A stretch of DNA of 16,820 bases from Desulfobacteraceae bacterium (GTDB lineage: Bacteria; Desulfobacterota; Desulfobacteria; Desulfobacterales; Desulfosalsimonadaceae): NCBI GenBank assembly GCA_027353395.1, contig DAIEHU010000019.1, forward strand, positions 1 through 16,820, read 5' to 3'. Positions 6,577 to 13,651 of the stretch are shown piece by piece. Position 1 is the first letter of the stretch. Every line of letters starts with the position of its first letter. Both the position numbers and the translations under genes were made by a program. The notes beneath the pieces are model-generated. The model was not told the DNA's origin and made no database searches. It saw only the letters and a list, made by a program, of their open reading frames with translations.

Positions 6577-8142
6577 ATGAACATCCACGATAAATATCCC
6601 GAAACAATCGATGGGGTCAAATCCGGCCGTGTCCAGGAAATCCCGGAAGACCTTTCACCCGATGCCATGCGCCGGATGATTCATGAATTGCAGGAGTGCC
6701 GGAGCGCGCTTTTAATGCAAAACGAGGCGCTGCGCCGGGCTCAGGCGGAGCCGAAAGCCGCGAATGGCCGATATCCGGATTTTTGCGGTCTGGCCCCGAT
6801 GGGTGTTTGCACATTGAATAGCGATGGGCTGATTCTGGGGGCGAGCCTGTCTTTTGCCAAATGGACAGGGGTGGCGCGCGGCGAGCTCATCAACCAGCCC
6901 CTGACGCGATTTGTTTTCCCGGAAGACCGGGACATTTTTTCGCTTCATCACACACGATTTTTTGAAACCGGTGAGCCTCAGACCTGCGAGCTGCGGCTGC
7001 TTTGCCGGGACAATATGGCATTATGGGTGAATCTTGATGCCATCGCCATGCGTGAGCCATACGGCGCGCCGGTTTACCGCATCGTGCTGTGTGATATCAC
7101 CAGCCGCAAGCGGGCTGAAAAAGCGCTGGCGGAAAAAGGGGAGATGTACCGCCTGATTTTCAATTCAGTGCCGTTGGCGATTTATCATTATGACGACAAG
7201 GGCATTGTCAAGGCATGTAACCATCAGGCATTGTCGCTGTTTGGCTCATCCGAGGAACAGGTTATCGGATTGAATATCTTTGATGCTATGACCGATGAGC
7301 GGCTTTTGCGTTGTGTCAAAACTGCGTTATCCGGAATCCCAAGCGGTTTTGCGGGAGAATACACATCAGCCGCCGGCAAAAAACTCCATATCGATTCCTA
7401 TAATGTGCCGATTTATTCCAAAGACGGCGTTGTATCCGGCGCCATCGTGATGATTGAAGATATTGCGGATAAGGTTTTCGCGGAACAGGCATTGCGGGAG
7501 AGCGAAAAAAACCTGGCGTCCATGTTTAACGCAATCACGGAATCCGTTTTCTTGTTGGATCCCCAGGGCGTTTTGCTGGCAATGAACGAGACCGCCGCCC
7601 ATCGGCTTGGCTCAAAGGCGGATGGCATGAAGGGAAAGGTCGCGTATGACTTTCTGCCCCAAGAAGTAGCGAACTCCCGGAGGGCAAAGATTGAAGAAGT
7701 GTTCCGAACCGGCAGGGAAGTCCATTTTGAAGATAACCGGAGCGGGAATCATTTCAAGCATGCGCTTTATCCGGTGTTTGATGATGGTGGTAAGGTCAGC
7801 CGCCTGGCTGTATTCAGCCATAATGTTACCGGGCTTAGAATGGCGGAACAAGCATTGCGGGAAAGCGAAGAAAAGGCGAGAGCCCTGCTGGAGGCGACAA
7901 CCGAGGCGGTTGCGTTATTCAACCGGGAGGGGATAATCCTGGACATGAATGATGCATATTCCAGACTGATAGACAGGAATAGGCAAGAGATCATTGGAAA
8001 ATGCATCTGGGAATATTTTCCCCCTGAAGTTTCGGGACACAGAAAAGCGCTTCTCGAACAGGTTTTTACAACCAGCCAACCAGTTGCCGCAATCGAAGAA
8101 CGCAATGGCCGGGTTTACGACAGCAAGGTGTATCCGATTTAG
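6577..8142 (+). CDS. Multi-PAS sensor half of a frameshifted histidine kinase
   Basis: A 521-residue frame from the ATG at 6577. GAGG at 6564-6567 supports this over upstream TTG/ATG choices at 6484 and 6553. There is no membrane helix, so the sensor is cytoplasmic. After a short coiled segment with ELQECRSALLMQNEALRRAQ come four PAS domains at roughly residues 67-180, 187-304, 309-427 and 434 to the end. They are joined by the usual linkers (ITSRKRAEKAL, EQALRESEKNL, EQALRESEEKAR). PAS1 opens CGLAPMGVCTLNSDG, typical of PAS units in this kinase class. The frame hits TAG at 8140-8142 in the middle of the fourth PAS. The expected continuation (LDPAGLTIRAALFIRDITEQKRA) is present in another frame immediately afterwards. 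One missing T in the run at 8138-8140 explains this. The bound ligand or cofactor is unknown. Confidence 0.85.
   Translation: MNIHDKYPETIDGVKSGRVQEIPEDLSPDAMRRMIHELQECRSALLMQNEALRRAQAEPKAANGRYPDFCGLAPMGVCTLNSDGLILGASLSFAKWTGVARGELINQPLTRFVFPEDRDIFSLHHTRFFETGEPQTCELRLLCRDNMALWVNLDAIAMREPYGAPVYRIVLCDITSRKRAEKALAEKGEMYRLIFNSVPLAIYHYDDKGIVKACNHQALSLFGSSEEQVIGLNIFDAMTDERLLRCVKTALSGIPSGFAGEYTSAAGKKLHIDSYNVPIYSKDGVVSGAIVMIEDIADKVFAEQALRESEKNLASMFNAITESVFLLDPQGVLLAMNETAAHRLGSKADGMKGKVAYDFLPQEVANSRRAKIEEVFRTGREVHFEDNRSGNHFKHALYPVFDDGGKVSRLAVFSHNVTGLRMAEQALRESEEKARALLEATTEAVALFNREGIILDMNDAYSRLIDRNRQEIIGKCIWEYFPPEVSGHRKALLEQVFTTSQPVAAIEERNGRVYDSKVYPI
8136..8142 (+). other. Frameshift site within the histidine kinase gene
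   Basis: Upstream reading gives V-Y-P-I then TAG. Adding one T to the GATTTAG stretch gives Y-P-I-L-D-P-A-G-L and carries on without a stop through the kinase domain to 8879. The change is in a short T run, where loss of a base by mutation or sequencing error is easy. I see no slippery heptamer or downstream structure that would argue for programmed frameshifting. Confidence 0.8.
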
Positions 8143-8879
8143 ACCCGGCTGGATTAACGATCCGCGCCGCTCTTTTCATCCGCGACATTACAGAACAAAA
8201 ACGGGCTGAAGATGAATTAAAAGCCGCTTATGCGAAGTCGCGGGAACTGTCAAAACATTTGCAGGTGGCGCGGGAGCAGGAACGGATGCGCATCGCGCGG
8301 GGGATTCATGATGAGATAGGGCAGGTATTGACAGTGATTCATATGGAGATGGCCTGGCTTGCGAAGAAGCTTCCCAAAGATCAAAAAGACTTGAAGGCAA
8401 GGGTTGATGCCGCCGCATCCCTTGCGGTTGGGGCGATCCAGTCGGTGCGAAGAATCATCGCCGCATTGCGGCCGGCGTTGCTCTGCGATCTGGGGCTTGC
8501 CGAAGCGGTTAAATGGCAGGCCGGTGAATACCAGAAACGGACAGGCATCAAATGTCCGGTCCATGTTGATCCAGATGATATGGATTTAGACGATGCAATT
8601 TCAACGGCGGTTTTCAGGATTTTTCAGGAGGCGTCCACCAACGTGATCCGTCATGCCAAAGCCACCGAAATGTCCGTGACCCTGAAAAAAATGGACGGCT
8701 GCATTGAACTTGTTGTGATGGACAACGGCATCGGGGTCGCCGGGCAGGAGATCCGAAAGGACGCTTTCGGCATTACGGGAATGAAAGAACGGGCCCAGGG
8801 GCTGGGCGGCAAATTTGAAATTTCCGGCATTCCGGGAAAAGGAACCTGGGTGGTCGTGAGGATTCCGGTCCATAACTGA
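8139..8879 (+). CDS. Kinase half (HisKA_3 plus HATPase) of the frameshifted histidine kinase
   Basis: This frame continues the previous gene. It finishes the fourth PAS (FIRDITEQKRAEDEL) and then carries a HisKA_3 dimerisation domain with the H-box RGIHDEIGQVL, where the phospho-accepting His is encoded at 8307-8309. An HATPase_c domain follows, with the N box in FQEASTNVIRHAKA, DNGIGV as G1 and GITGMKERAQGLGG as G2. This is the NarX/DegS/LiaS type of histidine kinase, which normally pairs with a NarL-type response regulator; none is encoded in the window. As an independent gene it could only start at a TTG (8259) without a convincing ribosome site or an ATG at 8286. I therefore read it as the second half of one gene of about 767 codons once the frame is restored. 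If the shift is real, the organism makes no coupled sensor kinase from it. Confidence 0.85.
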   Translation, partial: LDPAGLTIRAALFIRDITEQKRAEDELKAAYAKSRELSKHLQVAREQERMRIARGIHDEIGQVLTVIHMEMAWLAKKLPKDQKDLKARVDAAASLAVGAIQSVRRIIAALRPALLCDLGLAEAVKWQAGEYQKRTGIKCPVHVDPDDMDLDDAISTAVFRIFQEASTNVIRHAKATEMSVTLKKMDGCIELVVMDNGIGVAGQEIRKDAFGITGMKERAQGLGGKFEISGIPGKGTWVVVRIPVHN

Positions 8880-8925
8880 GCGGATCCGGCAAACCTGCGC
8901 GGTGATTTTTGGACATGATATGGGA

Positions 8926-8999
8926 TTGACTCGAAGCCTTGATTCTGCTAATGGTCGAACTGGATTATTTGTTCTTCATGACCGCATAATCGCGATTAT
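8926..8999 (+). promoter_or_regulatory. Candidate promoter and 14-bp palindromic operator before the gene at 9012
   Basis: TTGACT at 8926-8931 and TAATGG at 8949-8954 are 17 bases apart. Downstream, ATAATCGCGATTAT at 8986-8999 is a perfect 14-bp palindrome. It ends just before the ribosome site AGGGGG (9001-9006) of the next gene. A perfect palindrome between promoter and ribosome site is where a dimeric repressor would bind. No regulator gene is adjacent. Confidence 0.35.
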
Positions 9000-9011
9000 A
9001 AGGGGGTTGTT

Positions 9012-9587
9012 ATGGCTCAATCAGTTGACGCAACGGACACCGAAACGCGAAGGGCGTATCTCGGATTATTATCAACCATCGAACAGATTCAGGCGCGCCT
9101 GCAATGGTCGGAGATAGCGTATATTTTTTTAAATCTATTCGTATTTTTCCCATCCATTTTTTTCATTGCAACCGTTTTCACAAGGCCCATCCATCTGGTC
9201 CATTCGTATGAAATATTATTCGTCTTGTTTTCATTTACCATTGGCATCATTATCAATACATATTGGACGGCTTCTTCCATCCGCCTCCAGTTGAAACTGA
9301 AATTAAAATACTTTCACGCAAGGAATCTTGAACGCGCGTTAAATTGCGCCGGGATGTCTTTTCTTTCGGATGAGGCCCATTATTTCAATCCTGAAATCGG
9401 CAGAGTCGAAAGCGCTGACGGAAAGGAAACACTTTTTTATCCAAATCAGGGCGCATTGAGAATGGATGGCGTGATCGGTTCCGCCAAGCCTCGAATGCTT
9501 TCTTTAATGATCCCCTTGATTTTTTTTCTGATTTACATCGTCTCGTTTTATGCGATTTTATCCTTCTCGCTGCGATATATTCTCTGA
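9012..9587 (+). CDS. Three-helix membrane protein, function unknown
   Basis: A 191-residue protein. The ATG at 9012 has AGGGGG at 9001-9006. The N-terminal 30 residues are polar and helical. Hydrophobic segments lie at about 36-56, 66-84 and 164-184, leaving a soluble stretch of about 80 residues between helices two and three. That stretch starts with a basic helix (about 90-106, many Lys and Arg) and contains HYFNPEIG and TLFYPNQGALRMDG, suggesting a small cytosolic beta-rich domain. I do not recognise the family. It is downstream of the kinase gene by 132 bases with its own candidate promoter. Its last 40 bases overlap the convergent ferredoxin-type gene. Confidence 0.7.
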   Translation: MAQSVDATDTETRRAYLGLLSTIEQIQARLQWSEIAYIFLNLFVFFPSIFFIATVFTRPIHLVHSYEILFVLFSFTIGIIINTYWTASSIRLQLKLKLKYFHARNLERALNCAGMSFLSDEAHYFNPEIGRVESADGKETLFYPNQGALRMDGVIGSAKPRMLSLMIPLIFFLIYIVSFYAILSFSLRYIL

Positions 9588-10471
9588 TCTTTTTCCATCT
9601 GAATCGCGTCAAGGTCGAGCGGCAGCAGCTTATCCTGATCGACATACAGGGACATGGCCTCCTGGCCGCAGTTTTCCACGCACAATCCGCATCCTAGACA
9701 TCTTTCCCTGTCATAACACCTTTTTTCATGGTCAAAGCGAATGGCTCCGAACTGGCAGATGGCGGCGCAGACGCCGCAGCGGGTGCATCTGGCATCGTCG
9801 TGCCGGACGGAATACCCGGACCCGGCCGTCATGGACAGGGATTTATCAATATTTCCGGCAAGCCGGGTTGCCTGAAGGCTGACACATGTGTCTGGGTGGC
9901 AGTTGCAGATTACGCCGGTGCTTCCGCCTGTGGCGACCTTTAGAAAAGCCTGGGTGATGTGCTGTTTTTTACGCAACCGGTCAATGATCCTTAGTGCTTC
10001 GGCCTGATTGATCTTCCGGGGATTGTATTTTTTGCAATGCTCCAGCCAGAAAGATGCCACACCACGGCCCACGGCGATGCAGGAATTGATATCCGCAGGG
10101 TCCGCGCCGGTTGATTTTTTGCAGGGGCAATCCATGACCACGATAAAATCCGGTTCCTGGAAAAGGATGCGGGTGGCGTATTTGTATGGGATGATACGTT
10201 TGTTGCCATCCAGATCAACGCGGACATCTTCTTTTAAAACGAATATCTTACAGGTGTCATCGCGGGAAAGGACTTTTGCGTGATACCGGTTGAACACCAT
10301 CTTGCCAATGGGCACCAGGGGTTTGCACCAGGTCAGATATTTCAGCGACAGCACCATCTTGTGCATGACCCAGACATAGGGGTAATAGAAGAGAAAATAG
10401 AGGTAATTGTGAATAAACCGGTCCACCCGCCAGCCATGCTTTTTCGCCATCAGCCAGGTTGATTCTTTCAC
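9548..10471 (-). CDS. Membrane-associated 4Fe-4S ferredoxin-type protein
   Basis: A 307-residue protein. The start is the GTG at 10471, because AAGGAG lies seven bases upstream; a TTG at 10516 and an ATG at 10450 fit less well. An aromatic hydrophobic segment (about residues 22-45) could anchor it to the membrane. The C-terminal part holds two classical 4Fe-4S sites: CTRCGVCAAIC (Cys229, 232, 235, 239) and CLGCGLCVENC (Cys258, 261, 264, 268). Upstream are further conserved-looking cysteines: CPC at 115-117, Cys131, and CNCHPDTC at 189-196. This matches the pattern of anaerobe ferredoxin-like proteins with a CPC...C...ICNC region that may hold an additional cluster. Electron transfer is likely; the partner is not evident. 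It is divergent from the TonB operon. Confidence 0.85.
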   Translation of the reverse strand: MKESTWLMAKKHGWRVDRFIHNYLYFLFYYPYVWVMHKMVLSLKYLTWCKPLVPIGKMVFNRYHAKVLSRDDTCKIFVLKEDVRVDLDGNKRIIPYKYATRILFQEPDFIVVMDCPCKKSTGADPADINSCIAVGRGVASFWLEHCKKYNPRKINQAEALRIIDRLRKKQHITQAFLKVATGGSTGVICNCHPDTCVSLQATRLAGNIDKSLSMTAGSGYSVRHDDARCTRCGVCAAICQFGAIRFDHEKRCYDRERCLGCGLCVENCGQEAMSLYVDQDKLLPLDLDAIQMEKDQRIYRSEKDKIA

Positions 10472-10544
10472 GCAGTGTCTCCTTTCCGGAGCTATTTCAA
10501 AGTTTAAAATCAGCAAATTATGGAATATTATCCTCTTTTCCGGT

Positions 10545-10550
10545 TATACT
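10545..10550 (+). promoter_or_regulatory. Possible -10 box for the TonB operon
   Basis: TATACT lies in the 151-bp AT-rich divergent gap, about 70 bases before the GTG at 10623. The region at the right -35 spacing (TGGAAT, 10521-10526) matches the consensus at only three of six positions, so this is weak. No other promoter-like pair stands out in the gap. Confidence 0.22.
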
Positions 10551-10622
10551 CAAGGCAAACGTTCAAATCCATGAAGTCTGGCAAATAAAAACGATTAAAG
10601 GAAATCAGGGAATTAAAAACAA

Positions 10623-11789
10623 GTGGATTCAAAGGCCGGTTTTATTTTTTTTATATGTATATCAATTTTTTATGCGTTATTGCGGTGCGATATGGCTGTC
10701 GCCGCCGAAAAATCGGTGAAGCGGGATGTCAACCATGACGGCGTGACGGATCAGATTGTTTATACGGACGATCAGGGAAATATCCTGCGGCTTGAATTGT
10801 ATAATAAAGGGCAGGCCCGTCCCGCGGCGGTTCAGTATTACACAAACAAGATTCTCACCCGGGCGGAAAAGGACACCAACAGCGACGGGGCATCTGATGT
10901 CATCATTGAATATGGGGCGGGCCCCCGGATAACAGAACGTCAGGACGTCAATTTTGACGGCGTCTTTGACATGGAAACCTTTTATGAAAACGGGAAAAGG
11001 ACGCGGATTAAACAGGATCTGAATTTTGACGGAAAGATGGAACGCACCACATTTTTTGACGGGGCGGGAGAGGTGGCGAAAATCACCGTTGACACCAACG
11101 CCGACGGTTATGCCGATGAATGGCAGACGTTTAAACATGATTGCCTGGAATTGTTTGAAAAAGACAGAAATCATGATAAACAGGTGGATTTGAAAATATT
11201 TTATGTGAAAGGCGAGAAACAGCGGCTTATCAAGGACGAGGACTATAACGGATATTTTGAAACCACCCAGTGGTTCGACCGCAAGCCCTGGACAGCGGTG
11301 GTTGAAACAGATGCGAATGAAAATAAGATACCGGAATCCATATCATTTTATACCGAAGGTGGGTTGATGCAAAGAGATTCCGATATGAATCAGGATGGGC
11401 GTGTTGACTGCCGGGAATACTTTGATGACCACGGACGCCTCATCAAAAGCGAGGAATCCGTGGATGGCGCGGCTGCTTTAAATATGGTCTGGTTTTATGA
11501 TGAAGCGGGAAATCCGGTTCGCGGCGAAAAAGACAAGGATGGCGACGGGCGGACGGATATCTGGTATTTTTATAATAACGGACGGCTGTCATCGGTCCGG
11601 GAGGATATCAACCGGGACGGGCGTCCGGATTTGTGGGAAGAATATGATGCGTCGGAGGCCATCATCCGGCAGTCAAGGGATTTGAATGCGGACGGCATTC
11701 CGGATGTGACCAAAGAGTTTAAGACGCCGGCCGCGGGTTCCGGTCCGGGCTCTGTCAAAAAGCGGGATGATTCTGAAAACGAAGAGTAG
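10623..11789 (+). CDS. Secreted protein with tandem Asp-rich (EF-hand-loop-like) repeats
   Basis: A 388-residue protein. The GTG at 10623 gives a signal peptide (about residues 1-28, ending AVAA); the later ATG at 10692 would lose it. The mature part is almost entirely a 24-25-residue repeat with the core D-x-N-x-D-G-x-x-D, then an aromatic strand and a turn. Cores start at residues 35, 84, 108, 132, 157, 181, 206, 230, 254, 304, 328 and 353. One unit near 278 is degenerate and one near 60 is hardly visible. Units at 181, 206 and 230 have also lost loop residues. Such loops resemble the calcium loops of EF-hand, dockerin and thrombospondin type 3 repeats. A calcium-binding periplasmic or surface protein is likely. 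It is the first gene of the TonB operon, 15 bases before exbB. A charged tail ends the protein. Confidence 0.82.
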   Translation: MDSKAGFIFFICISIFYALLRCDMAVAAEKSVKRDVNHDGVTDQIVYTDDQGNILRLELYNKGQARPAAVQYYTNKILTRAEKDTNSDGASDVIIEYGAGPRITERQDVNFDGVFDMETFYENGKRTRIKQDLNFDGKMERTTFFDGAGEVAKITVDTNADGYADEWQTFKHDCLELFEKDRNHDKQVDLKIFYVKGEKQRLIKDEDYNGYFETTQWFDRKPWTAVVETDANENKIPESISFYTEGGLMQRDSDMNQDGRVDCREYFDDHGRLIKSEESVDGAAALNMVWFYDEAGNPVRGEKDKDGDGRTDIWYFYNNGRLSSVREDINRDGRPDLWEEYDASEAIIRQSRDLNADGIPDVTKEFKTPAAGSGPGSVKKRDDSENEE

Positions 11790-11804
11790 GCGGAGGATAA
11801 CAAC

Positions 11805-12416
11805 ATGCTTGAATTTTTTGTAAAAGGCGGGGTGGTGATGTGGCCCATCCTGATGTGTTCCATACTGGCCCTGGCGATTTTTCTGGAAAGGCTGATCCGA
11901 TTTTCCCGGATGCGCACCCGCGGGGCGGGGCTGGCGGAAAAAGTGATCCGCCTGCTCAGGACCGGTGATATCGGCGCCGCCGAGGAAAAAGCGGTCAACA
12001 GCAATTCGTCCATGGGGCGGGTGCTGGCCCAGGCCATCCGGTTTAAGGACCGGGACCGGGAAACCCTCGAAACGGTGATCATGCATGCCACGGAAGCGGA
12101 GATACGCAATATGTCATCCTATCTTCAGGCGCTCGCGACCATTGGCAATCTCGCCCCCCTGCTGGGACTTCTGGGAACTGTGACGGGAATGATCAAGGCG
12201 TTTATGGTGATTCAGCAGATGGGCGGCAAAGTCAACGCGGCGGTTCTGGCCGGCGGCATATGGGAGGCCATGCTCACCACGGCGTTTGGCCTGATAGTCG
12301 CCTTGCCGATCGTGTTGGCGCACAGTTACCTTTTGGCCAGGGTGGATAAGTATGAAACGCGTTTAAATGACGGGGCCGTGAAGTTTATTACGGAACTGGA
12401 TCACCATCGGTCATAG
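11805..12416 (+). CDS. exbB: ExbB/TolQ family proton channel subunit
   Basis: A 203-residue inner-membrane protein. The ATG at 11805 follows GGAGG at 11791-11795. It has three membrane helices at about residues 12-30, 110-135 and 152-175, a cytoplasmic domain between the first two, and the family signatures APLLGLLGTVTGMIKAF and AMLTTAFGLIVALP. With ExbD it forms the proton channel that energises TonB. It is followed 15 bases later by exbD and then tonB, which supports ExbB rather than TolQ or MotA; no tolA, tolB or pal is present. Gene order exbB-exbD-tonB is common in Desulfobacterota and other phyla. Confidence 0.92.
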   Translation: MLEFFVKGGVVMWPILMCSILALAIFLERLIRFSRMRTRGAGLAEKVIRLLRTGDIGAAEEKAVNSNSSMGRVLAQAIRFKDRDRETLETVIMHATEAEIRNMSSYLQALATIGNLAPLLGLLGTVTGMIKAFMVIQQMGGKVNAAVLAGGIWEAMLTTAFGLIVALPIVLAHSYLLARVDKYETRLNDGAVKFITELDHHRS

Positions 12417-12431
12417 GAGGGCGGGGAAAAC

Positions 12432-12839
12432 ATGCTGCCGCGTAAAAGAAAACGGGCGCACTATGCCATTCAGATGCCCCTGGCTTCGCTTATCGATATT
12501 GTTTTTCTGCTGCTGATATATTTTTTGCTGACCACCAATTTTATTACAGAGCAGGGTATTGATGTGAATCTTCCGGACGCCGATGCATCCACACCCCAGA
12601 CCCGGCAGGAAATTACGGTATATATTGACAAGGCCGGGCTGGTGTATATGGGGGATCAGGCCGTTGATTTTAATAACCTGTTCGACCGTTTGAAAGCCCG
12701 GATTCAGGCGAATCCCAAACAGCTTGTGGTGGTTAAGGCTGACAAGTCCATTGCCCTGGAACGTGCGGTTCAGGTGATGGATATTGCTCAGGCGGCGGGG
12801 GCTCAGTCGTTGTTTCTCGCAACGGAAAAACGGAATTGA
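12432..12839 (+). CDS. exbD: ExbD/TolR family protein
   Basis: A 135-residue protein with one membrane helix at about residues 16-34. The helix contains the essential proton-carrying Asp (Asp22, in PLASLIDIVFLLL), which corresponds to Asp25 of E. coli ExbD. A basic cytoplasmic start (MLPRKRKRAH) and a periplasmic alpha/beta domain follow the family layout. The end of the domain carries QLVVVKADKSI, the usual strand followed by the K-A-D turn. The ATG follows GGAGGGCGGGG at 12416-12426. It lies 15 bases after exbB and 12 bases before the TonB start. Confidence 0.92.
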   Translation: MLPRKRKRAHYAIQMPLASLIDIVFLLLIYFLLTTNFITEQGIDVNLPDADASTPQTRQEITVYIDKAGLVYMGDQAVDFNNLFDRLKARIQANPKQLVVVKADKSIALERAVQVMDIAQAAGAQSLFLATEKRN

Positions 12840-12851
12840 CAAGAGACGGAC

Positions 12852-13640
12852 TTGGAAACGAGAGTCCAAAAATTTGTTTTGAGGCTGTGCTTGATAATTG
12901 AAAATATTAAAAAATATAATATAAACTGGCTGTTAGTCGTTTTGGTGGTGGTTTCTGTTGGGATTCATGCGGGTGTTTTTCTCCGGATGCCGGGGATGGC
13001 GGATTTTACAAAATCATCGTATATTCCAATAAGTATCCGCAAAGACATACAACCCCCTGCGCGGGCGATTCCCAGGCCCCCGGCGCGCCAGATGGTTCGA
13101 GCGGCCCGTAAACCGACCCCTGGCATTGCGCCGGATCAGACCGTTCCGTCCATTGCGCCGGTGCCGGAAGAATCCGGCTATATCAAGCCGGTTGAAACGC
13201 CTGCGGCGGAAGCGCTGATAGCAGACAAAGCCCTGGCGGAACCGGCGGCGACGGCGCAAGGCGCCGCCGCCTCGAACGCGCCCGAGGCTTCAAATCCCGG
13301 CAGGGCTGTTGCGTCCTCACGGGCCGAATCGATCCGCGGCGGAGCGGATCCCCGGATGGACTATTTCAATGCCGTGCGCCTTAAAATTGAAAGACATAAA
13401 AAATATCCGGAAATATGCCGCCAGCAGCATATGGAAGGGCAGGTGATTGTGGCATTCGCAATCAATACAGACGGCGGCGTTTCGGGTCTGAAGGTGGCCG
13501 GCAGTTCCGGATTTTCAGCCCTGGATGCCTCAGCTCTGGATGCGGTCGCCAGCGCGGCCCCGTTTCCCCCTTTGCCTGAAGCGTATTTTAAGGGATCTGC
13601 CCAGATCAACGTTCCCATCGCATTTGGAATTATAGAATAA
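12852..13640 (+). CDS. tonB: TonB family energy transducer
   Basis: A 262-residue protein, with the start taken as the TTG at 12852. Its ribosome site is weak, and the TTG at 12879 is an alternative. One membrane helix (about 26-44) carries SVGIH, the S-x3-H motif by which TonB contacts ExbB/ExbD (Ser35, His39). A proline- and alanine-rich periplasmic spacer (about 60-165) follows, then a C-terminal TonB domain (about 170-262) with KKYPE and GQVIVAFAINTDGGV. In the family this end binds the TonB box of outer-membrane receptors. No receptor is encoded in the window, so the cargo is unknown. It sits between exbD and the CooC-like gene with tight spacing, indicating one operon. Confidence 0.88.
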   Translation: METRVQKFVLRLCLIIENIKKYNINWLLVVLVVVSVGIHAGVFLRMPGMADFTKSSYIPISIRKDIQPPARAIPRPPARQMVRAARKPTPGIAPDQTVPSIAPVPEESGYIKPVETPAAEALIADKALAEPAATAQGAAASNAPEASNPGRAVASSRAESIRGGADPRMDYFNAVRLKIERHKKYPEICRQQHMEGQVIVAFAINTDGGVSGLKVAGSSGFSALDASALDAVASAAPFPPLPEAYFKGSAQINVPIAFGIIE

Positions 13641-13651
13641 GGAGAGTCGTG

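Noticed and set aside
8130..8160. Programmed ribosomal frameshifting in the histidine kinase
   Set aside because: No slippery heptamer, no internal Shine-Dalgarno stimulator and no obvious downstream structure. A lost base in a T run is simpler.
10623..11789. A dockerin (cellulosome) protein
   Set aside because: Dockerins have two loop repeats; this protein has a dozen evenly spaced ones and no cohesin or cellulase neighbours.
11805..12839. TolQ/TolR of a Tol-Pal system
   Set aside because: No tolA, tolB or pal follows; a protein with the TonB S-x3-H helix and TonB C-terminal domain is encoded next, so ExbB/ExbD is the better reading.
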